Below are positions 11,947 to 22,584 of a DNA stretch of 64,000 bases, piece after piece. The stretch comes from Rebecca billardiae RCC1528 (lineage: Eukaryota > Haptophyta). The stretch is from the NCBI GenBank assembly GCA_965240325.2, contig OZ251222.1:2666001-2730000 (forward strand), in the 5' to 3' direction. The translations under genes were made by a program, and so were the position numbers. Within the stretch, counting starts at the first letter, position 1, and each line of letters opens with the position of its first letter. The notes below the pieces were generated by a model. It did no database searches, was not told the DNA's origin, and saw nothing but the letters and a program-made list of their open reading frames with translations.

Positions 11947-12624
11947 ATGTCGCGGCGACGCGTCCTGTGCTTCGGCGACTCCCTGACAGCCGGCTTCCTG
12001 CGCGGTGGGCGGGATTTCCACCCGTACTCGTCGAGGTTGCAGGCACTCCTTGGAGATGACCTCGTGTGGCGCATCGACCACGTCGGCTTGTCTGGCTGGA
12101 CGACGACCCAGATGGTCGACGAGATGGACTCGCCCCGAGTGGTCGACGTGTGCGGTATCGAGTGGGCGGGCGGGCTGAGCGCCCAGCTGAGAGCTGCTGC
12201 GACGGCCATGGTCATCATACTGGCCGGCACCAACGACCTCGCCGACGTGATGCGCCAGGGTAGCTCCCTCCACGCGGAGGGTGTCCAACGCGTCGTCTCG
12301 CAGCTCGGCGTGCTCCACGACGAGGCGCGTGCGGCTGGCTGCACCACAGTCGCTCTGACCGTGCCAGAGCACCCAGCGGAGGTCACAGTGCCGGACCTGC
12401 GCCGAGTCCGCGAGCGCATCAACGCCGGAATCGACGGGCTGCGCGCTGAGGGGCGCGTTTCCTTGGTCGTGGATGTGGCGGCAGGTCTGCCCCATTCTGA
12501 CGCGTCCCTGTGGGATGACGGCCTGCACCTCAGCGCGAGTGGCTACGACCGCCTTGGCGAGCTGGTGTACGAGGGCACCTGCGAGCTGTTCCAAGCCCCT
12601 GCCTCCGCCTCTGCTGCTCCATGA
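11947..12624 (+). CDS. GDSL/SGNH-type lipase/esterase, 225 aa
   Basis: SGNH hydrolases remove acyl groups from lipids, polysaccharides or small esters using a Ser-His-Asp triad. Block I is VLCFGDSLTAG (residues ~6-16, nucleophile Ser), the oxyanion Asn is in ILAGTNDLAD (~95), and block V is DDGLHLSASGY (Asp/His of the triad, ~196-206). The single domain is of normal length with no signal peptide at the chosen start. The frame is open from an ATG at 11794, but that start would overlap the divergent neighbour and add a non-homologous Cys/His-rich leader, so ATG 11947 directly before the core is preferred. The subfamily resembles the small acyl-CoA-thioesterase/lysophospholipase-like GDSL enzymes. 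Substrate unknown. Confidence 0.88.
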   Translation: MSRRRVLCFGDSLTAGFLRGGRDFHPYSSRLQALLGDDLVWRIDHVGLSGWTTTQMVDEMDSPRVVDVCGIEWAGGLSAQLRAAATAMVIILAGTNDLADVMRQGSSLHAEGVQRVVSQLGVLHDEARAAGCTTVALTVPEHPAEVTVPDLRRVRERINAGIDGLRAEGRVSLVVDVAAGLPHSDASLWDDGLHLSASGYDRLGELVYEGTCELFQAPASASAAP

Positions 12625-13170
12625 TCACGGCTCTCCCTGTCGTCGTCACTGCTATATATATCTATATAATATATATATGTCTAGCCGTCCTCGTGAACGC
12701 CGACGCCAACTGCTGGCCGAAGGTGGGCACGCCGCCTGGCATGTCGATGCCGAGGCGGCTGCGTGTGTTCCTACTCAGTGGGATTTACGTGTCCTCATGC
12801 CTTGGCGAGCGGCAGCAGATGCGGTGGGCATGCCGCTCGCCGTCGACGAGACGCGGTGCGTGAGTGATCGCCGAAAGATGTTGGTCGGTGCACGCGACGC
12901 GCCACCCGCGTGCGAGCCGCCGCCGCCGGCGACGCAGGGCCACGAGCCCGGCTGCAGCCATCTCGCGCGCCCGCGCCTGGCGAAGCAGCCAGGGGGCGCC
13001 GGAAACAGCAGATCTCCGCGGCGACAAACCCGGACAGACTGTTTGTCCGGGAGCAGCGCTTTGAGGCGATGGTCTGGTAGAGGGCGATGTGGCTGATGAG
13101 CGGCGCTGGCGCCCGGCGTTCTTGTCGTCCTCTTAGACAATCAGTTATTGTACCAATAACCCCACATATA

Positions 13171-13644
<474 letters not shown>

Positions 13645-14328
13645 GTGTGTGTCCTCCTGCATAGAAAGCGACGCGACGCCATTGAGTATGGACGAACATC
13701 ACCTGGCACAGTCCAACGAGCACAAACAAGCAAGGAACGCAGAGGAGATGAGACCTCGGGCTTTGCTGATGGCGATGCGCAGGCAAGCAGGGGTGGCCTA
13801 GAGATGAGCAGCTTGGCCCGAAAGCGGAAAGGTCGTGTAACCGATGATCGAGCGAGCTCTGCTAGGTGGGCTGCTTGATGGACTTTTGTAATAAGTTGCC
13901 ATGCCGACTTAAGATGATCTTGGATATGATCTCGAGCGCCGGATAGTGGAGAGGAGCGGGTACTTATAGAGGAGCCAGTGTGGTTGGCCGATATGAAAGG
14001 ACCCGGAGAGGCCGCCATGATGATATGATAAAGGATAGCTCCGTGGCCGATGAGCTCCGGAAATCGGCTACAACTACCTGCAGGACCTAGAAGACGATGG
14101 CGGCCCTTGTCCACCAGCTGCGCGTCGCCTTTCCAGACAGAATTCCAGCCTCCCGACACACTCGGTTATAACTCCGTTATAACGCCACATATACCGCCGG
14201 TATATATCCGCATTGACCGCGTGCTCGTCATCATCATGATGCGGTTCCAATGAGAACTGGCAGCTGTCAGCTGAGCTGTCCGAAACCCGCGTGCTCAGGC
14301 AGATGTATACAATGCTGATTTATCACTA

Positions 14329-15525
14329 TCAGTGGCCAGCACCACTTCTGGGCTGCCCCGTGGCCGTGCCCGCACCGGCGGCCGTGTGAGGCGTGCATAT
14401 GCTCGCGGCCAGCCTCCGCTTGAGGTGGCGCGAGTAGGCCACGTTGCCTGTGAGCACCGCCTGCGGGCAATCCCTGCCTCGCCGCGGAGCGGGCCGGTCG
14501 CACGCGCGCGCGAGCCGCTCGTTGGCCTCTCGCAGCTGCTGCAGCTCCGCTCGTGCGTGCTGCGGCAGGGACTCCCACTGCCGCCTGAAGCGCGAAGCGG
14601 CCGCCGCGTACAGCTCGGCGTCGAGCCGGTTGATGTTGCGCACGCGCCCCTTCTGCGCCGCGCTGAAGGGCACGTACCGACTCTCGGTGCCCGCCGCGTC
14701 CTTGAAGCGCCGCACCGCGAGCTCCTGCAGCGCGACCGAGCGGTTGAGCGTGTGGCGCAGCAGCAGCAGCCCCTCCTCCATCTGCTCCGTCAGCAGCACG
14801 AGCTCGAGCTCGGCCAGCGTGGAGGAGACCCACTGCCGTACAGCGCGCGCGTCCCGCTCCGAGACCTGGTGCCGCCGCGCGTAGTGCTTCCACCCGAGGT
14901 ACTGCGCCTGCGGGTTGTACGCGAACTTGATGCCGCCGTGGCCCCTTGACTGGAGAGCGTCCAAGAAGCGGTCCACGTTCCGGCCGTACTTGTCGCGCGC
15001 GCCTGCGGTGAACCAGTTGTACGCGCTCTGCAGGTGCGACGCCGGCTCGCGCAGCACGGTCATCACGAACGTGCGCTGCCCGCTGGGCCGATCGACGGCG
15101 GCATGCATCGGCTCCGCGTGGTAGCTCCCATGGTTGACGATGAGGTCAGCCCGCGTCTGCCGGACGGTGCGGCGCTGCCCGTCGAGGTTGCAGTTGAAGC
15201 GCGCAGTGTCGCGCACCGTGCGCCCCTTGAAGTCGAGGACGACGTCGTTTTCGGGGAGCAGGAACGTCAGGTTGCGCCAATCGCCGAGGCGGTGCATCAC
15301 GTTCGTCATCGTCGAGCCCGCGGTCTTGGGTACCTTGACCATGATCAGCGGCGGCAGCGGCGGGAGCGCGGCAAGGCGGCTGCGGGTGGGCGCATCCAGC
15401 AAGAAGCCGTCTGCACCACCCAGCGGCCCTGGATCGTGCCGCTCCTGGGGCACGGGCGGGTGCTCCGCCTCGCAGACGCCCAGCGCCGCGATGCACAGCC
15501 ACAGTCTTTTCATCGGGGCCGCCAT
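14329..15525 (-). CDS. Galactose-3-O-sulfotransferase-like enzyme, 398 aa
   Basis: A Golgi-type transferase moving sulfate from PAPS to a sugar hydroxyl. The N-terminus MKRLWLCIAALGVCEA (from residue 5) is a signal peptide or signal anchor. The 5'-phosphosulfate loop is VKVPKTAGSTMTNVMHRLG (~63-81), close to the KTxxSTxxN pattern of Gal3ST enzymes. The 3'-phosphate site is VMTVLREPASHLQSAYNWF (~154-172) with the conserved Arg and Ser. Length matches the family. ATG 15525 is first; a second at 15513 would give the same signal peptide. The C-terminal 25 residues are low-complexity. It is divergent from a second, unrelated-type sulfotransferase 80 bp away, suggesting shared regulation. Expected substrate: a galactose-containing surface glycan (inference). 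Confidence 0.88.
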   Translation of the reverse strand: MAAPMKRLWLCIAALGVCEAEHPPVPQERHDPGPLGGADGFLLDAPTRSRLAALPPLPPLIMVKVPKTAGSTMTNVMHRLGDWRNLTFLLPENDVVLDFKGRTVRDTARFNCNLDGQRRTVRQTRADLIVNHGSYHAEPMHAAVDRPSGQRTFVMTVLREPASHLQSAYNWFTAGARDKYGRNVDRFLDALQSRGHGGIKFAYNPQAQYLGWKHYARRHQVSERDARAVRQWVSSTLAELELVLLTEQMEEGLLLLRHTLNRSVALQELAVRRFKDAAGTESRYVPFSAAQKGRVRNINRLDAELYAAAASRFRRQWESLPQHARAELQQLREANERLARACDRPAPRRGRDCPQAVLTGNVAYSRHLKRRLAASICTPHTAAGAGTATGQPRSGAGH

Positions 15526-15605
15526 CGTGCCCTGCGGCTGGGCTTGGCGCTATCGACAAAAGTGCGACGCCGCGCGAGCTCCGTGCTCGATCCCGTGTCG
15601 ACGCC
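15526..15605. promoter_or_regulatory. Bidirectional promoter between two sulfotransferases
   Basis: Only 80 bp separate the two divergent ATGs, so transcription starts and 5' leaders of both genes must overlap or lie within it. GC-rich, no TATA box seen. Confidence 0.55.
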
Positions 15606-16526
15606 ATGCAGCGCTCGCCGGTTCGGCATGCGCTGCCGCCCTCGCGCGCGACCATCCTCGCGTTGCTCCTCCGATGCAGCGCAGGTGCCCTCGAGCACCA
15701 CGGGACAGACCTGCTCTGCGATCCCTTCACGAGTGGCGGGCACGAGCTCACGCTCGGCACGACGTGCACAGCGCCAGAGGCTCCTGCCGGGGCGCCGGCA
15801 GAGCCCTTCCCCACCGGGGCGGAGTGCAAGCTGGCCATCCTCTCTGGAGGCATGGCCCGCTCGGGAAGCACGATGCAGCACAGCCTGCTGCTCTCGGCGC
15901 TGAAGGCGCTGCGGGTTCACGTCAAGATGAACAAATACTGGAACTGGCACTGGCACAGGGCAAAGGTCATGTCGCGCGCAGAGATGGAGTCGACGCTGCG
16001 GCACGCCAAGCACAGCATCAACGCGCTCGACAGAAAAGACGTGGTCGTGATGAAGTCGCACGACTTCGATCCGAGGATGCTGCGGCTCTGCAAGTCCTAC
16101 CTCGCGTTCACAACGCACAGGCACCCCGAGGAGATGCTGATCTCGGCTGCGGGCGCGTTCAACGGCCACCTGTTCCAGGAGCACGATGCCGTGCACTTCC
16201 TGCAAGTCGCCACGGACCGGCAGACGTGCTGGCGCAGATATGCGGCCGAGGACACGTCCAACGCGGAGATGCGCGCCAACGTGAGCGCCGTCTTCCACCG
16301 CTACGTCGAGAAGATCGGCATCGCGCTGCACGGAGACGAGTACACGCGCCACCTCGTCGGGCCGGTCGAGATGGAGAGCATCCTGCACGCAGCAGTGGGC
16401 AACCCGAGCAGCGCGCACAAGCCGCGTGTCGCGGGAGGGCCCAGCAGGCACGTGCGCAAGCGCCTCTTCTGCAAGTTCAGGGCATGGTACCTGTCTTACG
16501 GCTACTTGCCAAAGCCAGCAGACTGA
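15606..16526 (+). CDS. Secretory-pathway sulfotransferase-like protein, 306 aa
   Basis: A possible N-terminal signal anchor (TILALLLRCSAGALE, ~16-30) precedes a compact domain. GGMARSGSTMQHSLL (~81-95) matches the PAPS 5'-phosphosulfate loop (RSGST in place of the cytosolic xxGTT), and FTTHRHPEEMLISA (~168-181) sits where the 3'-phosphate Arg/Ser motif RxPxxxxxS is expected. Cys residues at ~38, 54 and 74 could form disulfides. It differs from its divergent partner and resembles the short algal and protist sulfotransferase families. Start is ATG 15606, 80 bp from the partner's ATG. Catalysis is likely because both cofactor motifs survive. The acceptor is unknown. Confidence 0.75.
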   Translation: MQRSPVRHALPPSRATILALLLRCSAGALEHHGTDLLCDPFTSGGHELTLGTTCTAPEAPAGAPAEPFPTGAECKLAILSGGMARSGSTMQHSLLLSALKALRVHVKMNKYWNWHWHRAKVMSRAEMESTLRHAKHSINALDRKDVVVMKSHDFDPRMLRLCKSYLAFTTHRHPEEMLISAAGAFNGHLFQEHDAVHFLQVATDRQTCWRRYAAEDTSNAEMRANVSAVFHRYVEKIGIALHGDEYTRHLVGPVEMESILHAAVGNPSSAHKPRVAGGPSRHVRKRLFCKFRAWYLSYGYLPKPAD

Positions 16527-16780
16527 TCACCGCAACCGTGCTGAGCCGGTCCGAGCGTACCCGGTTCGTCCGTTGCCGAACGTCGCCGACCACAGCCTGG
16601 GAGTGTCGCGATCACGTCGATCAGCACGCTGAGTGCTGTAGTAACATGCTGATGATATGATGCGCATTGTTTGCGAAGCCGCCTGTGGGTGTCCGTAACC
16701 TAGACCGTACTCCGTAGTGTCGGACTGGCAGCGCGGGGGCGCTGTCGCCGCCCGTCAGACACGGGCCGCGCGGACGACTT
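16527..16780. other. Convergent intergenic region (254 bp)
   Basis: This holds the 3' ends of two convergent genes. A GATGATATGA motif at 16651-16660 recurs downstream of other genes in the window. No gene seen. Confidence 0.5.
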
Positions 16781-18904
16781 TTACGACTGCTGCTGTAGTA
16801 GTTCGTCAGCATGGTCCACGCGCTGCCGCTTGTAGTTGGCCGTGAGCTGGGCCGCCATCTCGACTGCAAGCGCCTCCATCAGCTCGAACGCCTCCTCCGG
16901 CTCGGTGCGCTTGAATGCTGCCCACTTCTTCTGCTTCACGATGACCCCAATGTGCACCTTGGCCAGGCGCCGCACTCCCTGCACCAAGCGCGCAGACCCG
17001 CCCGCCGCCTTGGCGTGCTGCAGCAGGTCGAGGCAGTTCTCCACGTCGAGCCCGGCGAGCAGCGCGTCCTCACACCGGCGCACGATGCCGGCGAGCACGT
17101 CCATCTTTGCCGCTTCGTCGAAGACCACGTCGGGCGGCGGCTGCAGCTTGTTCGCGAGCCGCAGCATCTCGAGCGCCATCGAGGGATCGGTCGGGAGCGG
17201 CGCCACGCCCGCCGAGTGCAGCTGGCGCAGCAGCGCCTCGTGCGCCGCCGAGGAGAAGTCGGGGTCGGCTGCAACCTCGCGCTTGGTGCCCTCCGACAGC
17301 CCGCCGCCCAGCTGGCGCTCGTAGTATCGCGAGTGCTGCGTCAGCAGCAGCCGGCTTGCACCCAGCTCGGTGCCGTCTGCACACTGCAGCACCACGTCGT
17401 GCTGGCGCGAGGGCGCGCCCACCGCGTCGGCCAGCGAGCAGAGCCTCGCGCGCAAGCCACTCGCCTCGGCGGCGCGTTCGGTCAGCCCTGAGCACGATTC
17501 TGCGAGCGTGGCCAGCGCTCTCGTCCTCACGTCACCCACCGAGCTCCCGAGCAGCTCGGCGAGGATGAACGCGGCCTTCTCGACGCACACGTCGTCCTCC
17601 GCGCAGTTGCAGTCCGCGTGCAGGGCGCTGCAGGTGTGCATGGCGTTCAGCAGGGCGATCACCAGCCCAGGCGTGGCAGCAAGAGCCCCGAGGTGCGCCG
17701 TGCAGTACGCGACCATATTGAACAGCGTGCTCGTGGCGTGATACATGGCCCTGCGCCCAGCGCACGTGCTCGTGCGCGGGCGCAGGAAGGGCACGAGCTG
17801 CTCGAGCACGCCCGCCTGCACGAGCTCGCTCGGATCGCGGACAATGCACTGCGAGAGCTTGAAGATCGCCATGAGCGCCCGCTCTCGAACGCGCACGTCG
17901 GGCACCTGCAAGAGTCGGGCCAGGGGCTGGATGGCGCCGTGCGCGACGATGCCCATGCGCTCGGACGAGGCGAGCGAGGACAGAGCCTCGACCGCCGCGC
18001 ACCGCACAAACTCGTCGTCGGAGCTCAGGAGGGCCACCAACCGCGGGATGGCGCCCGCCGCGGCGATCATCTGTCGTGTTTCGTCGGAGACATTCGCGAG
18101 CGAGTCGAGGGCGTCTGCCGCCATGCGCTGCATGACGCCGTGGTCAGAGTTGAGCAGCCTGACGAGCGGTGGGATCGCGCCAGCGTCGGCGATCGGCGCG
18201 CGCAGGCTGTCCGTCTGTGCGAGCCACTCGAGGGCGTCCGCCGCGTCGAAGAGGACGCCGCACTCCTCCGACCAGAGAAGGGCCACGAGCGGCGGGATGG
18301 CGCCTGCCTCCGCGATCGGCGTGCACAGCGTGTCCTCGCGCGCGAGCCAGCCGACCACATCTGCAGCCTTGCGCTGCAGGTCCTCGTCGCCGCGCTGCAG
18401 CAGCGCGACGAGCGAAGGGAGGGCGCCCGCCTCGGCGATCAACGGCCGCAGCGCGTCCGCATGGGCGAAGCGGGCGAGGGCATGCGCTGCCTCGCGGCAC
18501 TCGTCCTTGTCCTCAGCGCGCAGTAGCTGCACGAGCGGCGGGATGGCGCCCACGTCGACGATCGGCTCTGCAAGAAGCGTTGCGGCGCTCCAGGCGAGGC
18601 AGCCCAATGCACGGGCTGCAGCGACGTGCGCGTCGACACTGCTCCCCGGAGCAAGGAGCTGCACCAGACCCGGGAGAATGCTCGTTCGCAGCGCGTGCGC
18701 GTCCGCCGACGAGGCCACGTCGAGGGCGCCATCGACGTGCGCGCTGCAGAATGGGGCCAGCGCGGCAACAATTCGCTCGTGGTCATGCTCCTCTGCACTC
18801 AAAGCCCTGACGAGCTCGGCGACGGCCTCGGAGCCGCGCCGAACGTGCGCGCACTCGGACGCACGCGCGGTGGCCGCGGCGACGAGTGTTGAGGCTGGCG
18901 CCAT
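16781..18904 (-). CDS. Armadillo-repeat BTB/POZ protein (ARIA-like), 707 aa
   Basis: At least six consecutive armadillo repeats occupy residues ~80-360, each carrying the signature AGAIPPLVxLL (five clear copies). A BTB/POZ fold follows at ~500-570: DVVLQCADGTELGASRLLL then a YYERQL helix. A helical BACK-like tail with an acidic/Glu-rich end follows. Arm plus C-terminal BTB is the layout of plant ARIA/ABAP1 proteins, which act as substrate receptors for CUL3 ubiquitin ligases or as transcription partners; that role here is inference. The frame continues to 19072 only through a TTG, so ATG 18904 (G at +4) is used. Intronless. Convergent with the sulfotransferase upstream. Confidence 0.9.
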   Translation of the reverse strand: MAPASTLVAAATARASECAHVRRGSEAVAELVRALSAEEHDHERIVAALAPFCSAHVDGALDVASSADAHALRTSILPGLVQLLAPGSSVDAHVAAARALGCLAWSAATLLAEPIVDVGAIPPLVQLLRAEDKDECREAAHALARFAHADALRPLIAEAGALPSLVALLQRGDEDLQRKAADVVGWLAREDTLCTPIAEAGAIPPLVALLWSEECGVLFDAADALEWLAQTDSLRAPIADAGAIPPLVRLLNSDHGVMQRMAADALDSLANVSDETRQMIAAAGAIPRLVALLSSDDEFVRCAAVEALSSLASSERMGIVAHGAIQPLARLLQVPDVRVRERALMAIFKLSQCIVRDPSELVQAGVLEQLVPFLRPRTSTCAGRRAMYHATSTLFNMVAYCTAHLGALAATPGLVIALLNAMHTCSALHADCNCAEDDVCVEKAAFILAELLGSSVGDVRTRALATLAESCSGLTERAAEASGLRARLCSLADAVGAPSRQHDVVLQCADGTELGASRLLLTQHSRYYERQLGGGLSEGTKREVAADPDFSSAAHEALLRQLHSAGVAPLPTDPSMALEMLRLANKLQPPPDVVFDEAAKMDVLAGIVRRCEDALLAGLDVENCLDLLQHAKAAGGSARLVQGVRRLAKVHIGVIVKQKKWAAFKRTEPEEAFELMEALAVEMAAQLTANYKRQRVDHADELLQQQS

Positions 18905-20514
18905 ACAGGTGCGGGCTCGTGGACCACGCGGTGGCTCCCCTCGGCGGTCACGGCGCGTCCGAAGCCGTGTCTGAGTGTACCGCTCGCGCTTTAGCCAAAA
19001 ACGAGATGCCGATATGACACATGATTTACTAAGTGCACTTTTTAGATGATGGCGAAGTGGTTGAGCCTTCAATCACAGTATACAGTAAAGTATTCTGGAA
19101 ACCCACGAGAACAAAGGCACGACTTCACGCTGGGGACCAGCCCGTCGCAACCCTTTATTTGACGCCCCCCTAACCCGTCTGTCTGTCTGTCTGTTTGTCG
19201 GTCACATAAGCGCAATTCGCGTACCCACTTACGCGCCCGATAGCAAAAAAACCGCTTCTGGAAACCCACGAGAACAAAGGCACGACTTCACGCTGGGGAC
19301 CAGCCCGTCGCAACCCTTTATTTGACGCCCCCCTAACCCGTCTGTCTGTCTGTCTGTTTGTCGGTCACATAAGCGCAATTCGCGTACCCACTTACGCGCC
19401 CGATAGCAAAAAAACCGCTCGTCGTTCGGCGCTTTGCGTACTCACATTCGCGCGAATCGCATCGGCCCATTTCGTCGTGTCGCAAGTTCACACTTCACAT
19501 TCACACAAACCGTCACTTTCTCGCTAGACATTTCACGAGGGAAAGGGCGCGCTGATATTGGCACGCGGGTATCATCTTGCATTGGACTACGAGCATCGGA
19601 GCAACCTCGCGCGGCCTCGCGTCGACGACGTCCCGTGAAGAACGACAAGGCGGAGAGCCCACGCCATTCCAAGGGTCGCCCTTGCGTTGACGTCTCGTTC
19701 GGTCGCGCGACGAGCGGCTCGCGTGCGGCGCCAAGCGAGAGACGCGGGGCGCGCGGCGGGCGCACGCGCGAGGCTGCCCACCACGTGCACGCGCGCGAAC
19801 CCGCCGGCTCGGGCGACACGCCGCCGCCTCAGCTCGAGCACGAGCGCGAGGCGTGGCGCCGGCTCGGTGGGCGGCGGACGGCTCGACCTGCACTGCGGTG
19901 CCAGCGGATGAAGCGGCAAGCCCGGCGGGCGCATACGCGCAGGTCCGCCCTCCACGCGCGAGCGCGCGACTGCGTGTTCCACGAGCTGCAGCAGGCGGCC
20001 GCGGGCTGGTCGGCGGCCGGCGAGGTCGGCGGAGTGCCGCCCGGCCCGCGTTCTCGCTTGGGCGCGGGCCACACTCTCACTCACAGCGCGGGGCGTGGTG
20101 CTGCGGACGGGCCAGTCATTGCAGCGCGCACTCCGTGGTCAGACGTGCACACGCGCGCGCGTCGTCAGCCCCGCCGCTGCGCCCCTGTGGCGCCGTTGGC
20201 AGCGTCGGAATTCCGAGCTCGGGCTACCGGCCCGGCGTGCCATCATGCGTTTCAGAAACAGGTTTCCAGCCCAAGTTGACGCGCAGCGCCAACCCATATA
20301 TTACGTACTATTTTCATATTAATCAGTTGAGAGGGAGTATATGGGGTACTACTGAGCAGTTCAGTTTCAGCAACGGTGAGAGTTCGAACACTAATTCGGG
20401 GGGGGGCATTGCCAATTTCTTTGGCATTGCTTTCGGGAGCGTGTCCGGACGGCTGGATCGCGGGACGCCCTTAGTCCTGCTCGTCAGAACGATCGCCCGC
20501 TGCAAGCCGCCATC
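18905..20514. other. Intergenic region with no supported gene
   Basis: It contains the 163-bp tandem duplication. A plus-strand frame from 19434 is open for 281 codons but begins with TTG, is Arg/Ala-rich and shows no motif, so it is not called. The last ~200 bp (AT-richer around 20300-20400) is the likely promoter of the TTLL gene. Confidence 0.55.
19093..19418. repeat. Perfect 163-bp tandem duplication
   Basis: 19093-19255 and 19256-19418 appear identical base for base, each holding a short TCTG microsatellite and a run of seven A. It is either a very recent duplication or an assembly duplicate. It does not encode protein. Confidence 0.92.
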
Positions 20515-22584
20515 ATGACCGTTGACGACACGGGCCGCGCCGTCGCTGCTCCCACGCGCGCGGGCGGGGACGGCGCGCCGGGGGCGCCGCTGCTTCGGCT
20601 GCGCACGACTGAGCGCGTGCCGTCCGTCATCTACGCGGTCTTCGCCGCGGAGGGCTGGCTCGTCCTCGACGAGGGCGACGAGGCGAGCGGGTGGGAGCTG
20701 TGGTGGAAGAGCGGCCGCTTCCGCCCGTCGGATTACGCGTCGGTCGGTCAGGCGCAGCGGCTGAACCACTTCCCCAAGCTGAGTTCGATCACGCGCAAGG
20801 ACCTGCTCGCGCGCAGCCTGCGCCGCATGCGCGCCGTCCACGGCGCCGTCTTCGACTTTGCGCCCGAGACGTGGCACCTGCCCGCCGACTACACCAAGTT
20901 TGTCGCAGCGTACACGGCGGAGCGCGAGCGCGTCGAGGCGGAGCTCGTCGCCGAGGGCGCGCTGCCCGCGCGGGGCGCGCTGTCGGACCAGTCCGCCTCG
21001 CTGCTCAGCGAGCGGATGCCCGCGTGGATCTGCAAGCCCGCGGACGGCAGCCGCGGGCGCAAGATCTTTTTGATCCGCGACATCGGCGAGCTCGACTACG
21101 ACTGCCCGTACGTCGTGCAGCGGTACGTGGACAGGCCGCTGCTGCTCGGCGGGCGGAAGTTCGACCTGCGGCTGTACGTGCTCGTCACCTCGATGCGCCC
21201 GCTGCGCGCCTTCCTCTACCGCGACGGCCTCGTGCGGCTCGCGACCGCGCAGTACGACGCGTCCGACCGCGACAACGCGTACGTGCACCTCACCAACACG
21301 TCGATCAACAAGCACGCGCCCAGGGCACGCGCGGCGGGCGGGGGCGCGGGGGACGAGGCGGGCGCGTCCAACGCGCCCGACGCGCCCGACGCGCGCGCGC
21401 CCGAGTGCAAGCTGGCGCTCTCCTCGCTGCTCGCCGCCGAGCCCGAGCACCTCGCGTGCAGCGCGGCCGTGTGGGAGCGCATCCGCGCGCTGATCAGCCT
21501 CACCCTCCTCTCCGCCGCGCCCGACGTGCCGCCCTCCACCGCCTCGTGCTTCGAGCTGCTCGGCTTCGACATCCTGATCGACGCGTGCGGCAAGCCGTGG
21601 CTGATCGAGGTGAACTGCTCGCCCGCGCTCGGCGTGGACTCCGCCGCGGACGAGACCGTCAAGCCCTCGCTGCTGCGCGACGCGCTGCGCGTGCTCGACC
21701 TCGGAGCGGCGCTGAGCCGCGCGCGCGCGGATGGCGCGAGCAGCGCCGCCGGCGGCGGCGGCGGCCGGCGCTCGAGCCAGCCCAGGCGACGGCTGGAGGA
21801 GGCGACCTCGGCGAGCCGGCAGCGCGCCACCGCGCCCACCGCGCACACGACCCTGCGCGTGCACGCCGCCGCCGCGCTGTCGACTGGGCCGCGCGCGCTC
21901 CGGCGCGTGGCGAGCGAGCGGCGCGTGCGCGCCCCCAGCGCCGAGCGCGAGCGCTCTCGCTCGCGCGCGCGCTCCTTCTCTGCGTCGACGACGCGCGGCG
22001 CCCCGCCGGCGGCGCAGCCGGCGGGCGGCTTCGAGCTGCTCTTCCCGACCGACGCGCGCGCGGAGGCGCTCGCCGCCGAGCTCAGCGGCGCAGAGGACGG
22101 CCGCTCCGCCGACCTCCGGCCGCTGGTGCAGCTCGTGCGCAGGCGGCTGCAGGGAGGCGCGGCAGCGCGCGCGCGCGCGCCTGCGCACGGCGCGGGGCCC
22201 GCGCAAGTCGCAAGCGCGGCACGGCCGCCCTCGGGACCGTCGGCGCGGGCTGGCGCCACCGAGGCGGCGAACCGCGCCGAGGCAGCCGCCGCCATGACCG
22301 CTCGGCGCGCCTCCGCCTCCGCCGGCGACCACCCGCCGACGCAGGGCGACGGCGTGAGGCTGCCGCCGATCAAAGCGGCCGCGCCTAGCGGCGGCGCTGT
22401 GTCGCGCGGTGCCGCGGAGGCGCGAGCTCCGCCGCAGCCGCGCGCGCCCGTGCGCGCCGAGCGCTCGATGAAGCAGATGCGGCAGGACGTCGCGCTCGCA
22501 GAGACGGCCAACGCGCGCGCGCAGCAGTCGGTGACCAACCCCGCGCCGCTGCCGCATCGGCAGCTCCGCCACTACCAGCAATGA
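20515..22584 (+). CDS. Tubulin--tyrosine ligase-like protein (TTLL), probable polyglutamylase, 689 aa
   Basis: TTLL enzymes add glutamate (or glycine) to tubulin tails in axonemes and basal bodies. All family landmarks are present: WWKSGRFRPSDY and QRLNHFPKLSSITRKDLLAR (residues ~63-100), the ATP-grasp segments WICKPADGSRGRKIFLIRDI (~171-190), YVVQRYVDRPLLLGGRKFDL (~199-218) followed by RLYVLVTS, YVHLTNTSINKH (~256-267), and FELLGFDILID with KPWLIEVNCSPALGVD (~346-375). The N-terminal block is closest to TTLL2-type polyglutamylases. From ~390 on the protein is a basic, Ala/Arg/Ser-rich disordered tail, plausible for microtubule binding. ATG 20515 is the only sensible start. Intronless. Convergent with the Trp-repeat/coiled-coil gene. 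Confidence 0.92.
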   Translation: MTVDDTGRAVAAPTRAGGDGAPGAPLLRLRTTERVPSVIYAVFAAEGWLVLDEGDEASGWELWWKSGRFRPSDYASVGQAQRLNHFPKLSSITRKDLLARSLRRMRAVHGAVFDFAPETWHLPADYTKFVAAYTAERERVEAELVAEGALPARGALSDQSASLLSERMPAWICKPADGSRGRKIFLIRDIGELDYDCPYVVQRYVDRPLLLGGRKFDLRLYVLVTSMRPLRAFLYRDGLVRLATAQYDASDRDNAYVHLTNTSINKHAPRARAAGGGAGDEAGASNAPDAPDARAPECKLALSSLLAAEPEHLACSAAVWERIRALISLTLLSAAPDVPPSTASCFELLGFDILIDACGKPWLIEVNCSPALGVDSAADETVKPSLLRDALRVLDLGAALSRARADGASSAAGGGGGRRSSQPRRRLEEATSASRQRATAPTAHTTLRVHAAAALSTGPRALRRVASERRVRAPSAERERSRSRARSFSASTTRGAPPAAQPAGGFELLFPTDARAEALAAELSGAEDGRSADLRPLVQLVRRRLQGGAAARARAPAHGAGPAQVASAARPPSGPSARAGATEAANRAEAAAAMTARRASASAGDHPPTQGDGVRLPPIKAAAPSGGAVSRGAAEARAPPQPRAPVRAERSMKQMRQDVALAETANARAQQSVTNPAPLPHRQLRHYQQ

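Noticed and set aside
8838-12059. 1,073-codon plus-strand frame opposite the EF-hand protein
   Set aside because: Arg/His/Ala-rich shadow without domains. It would also overlap the well-supported esterase frame.
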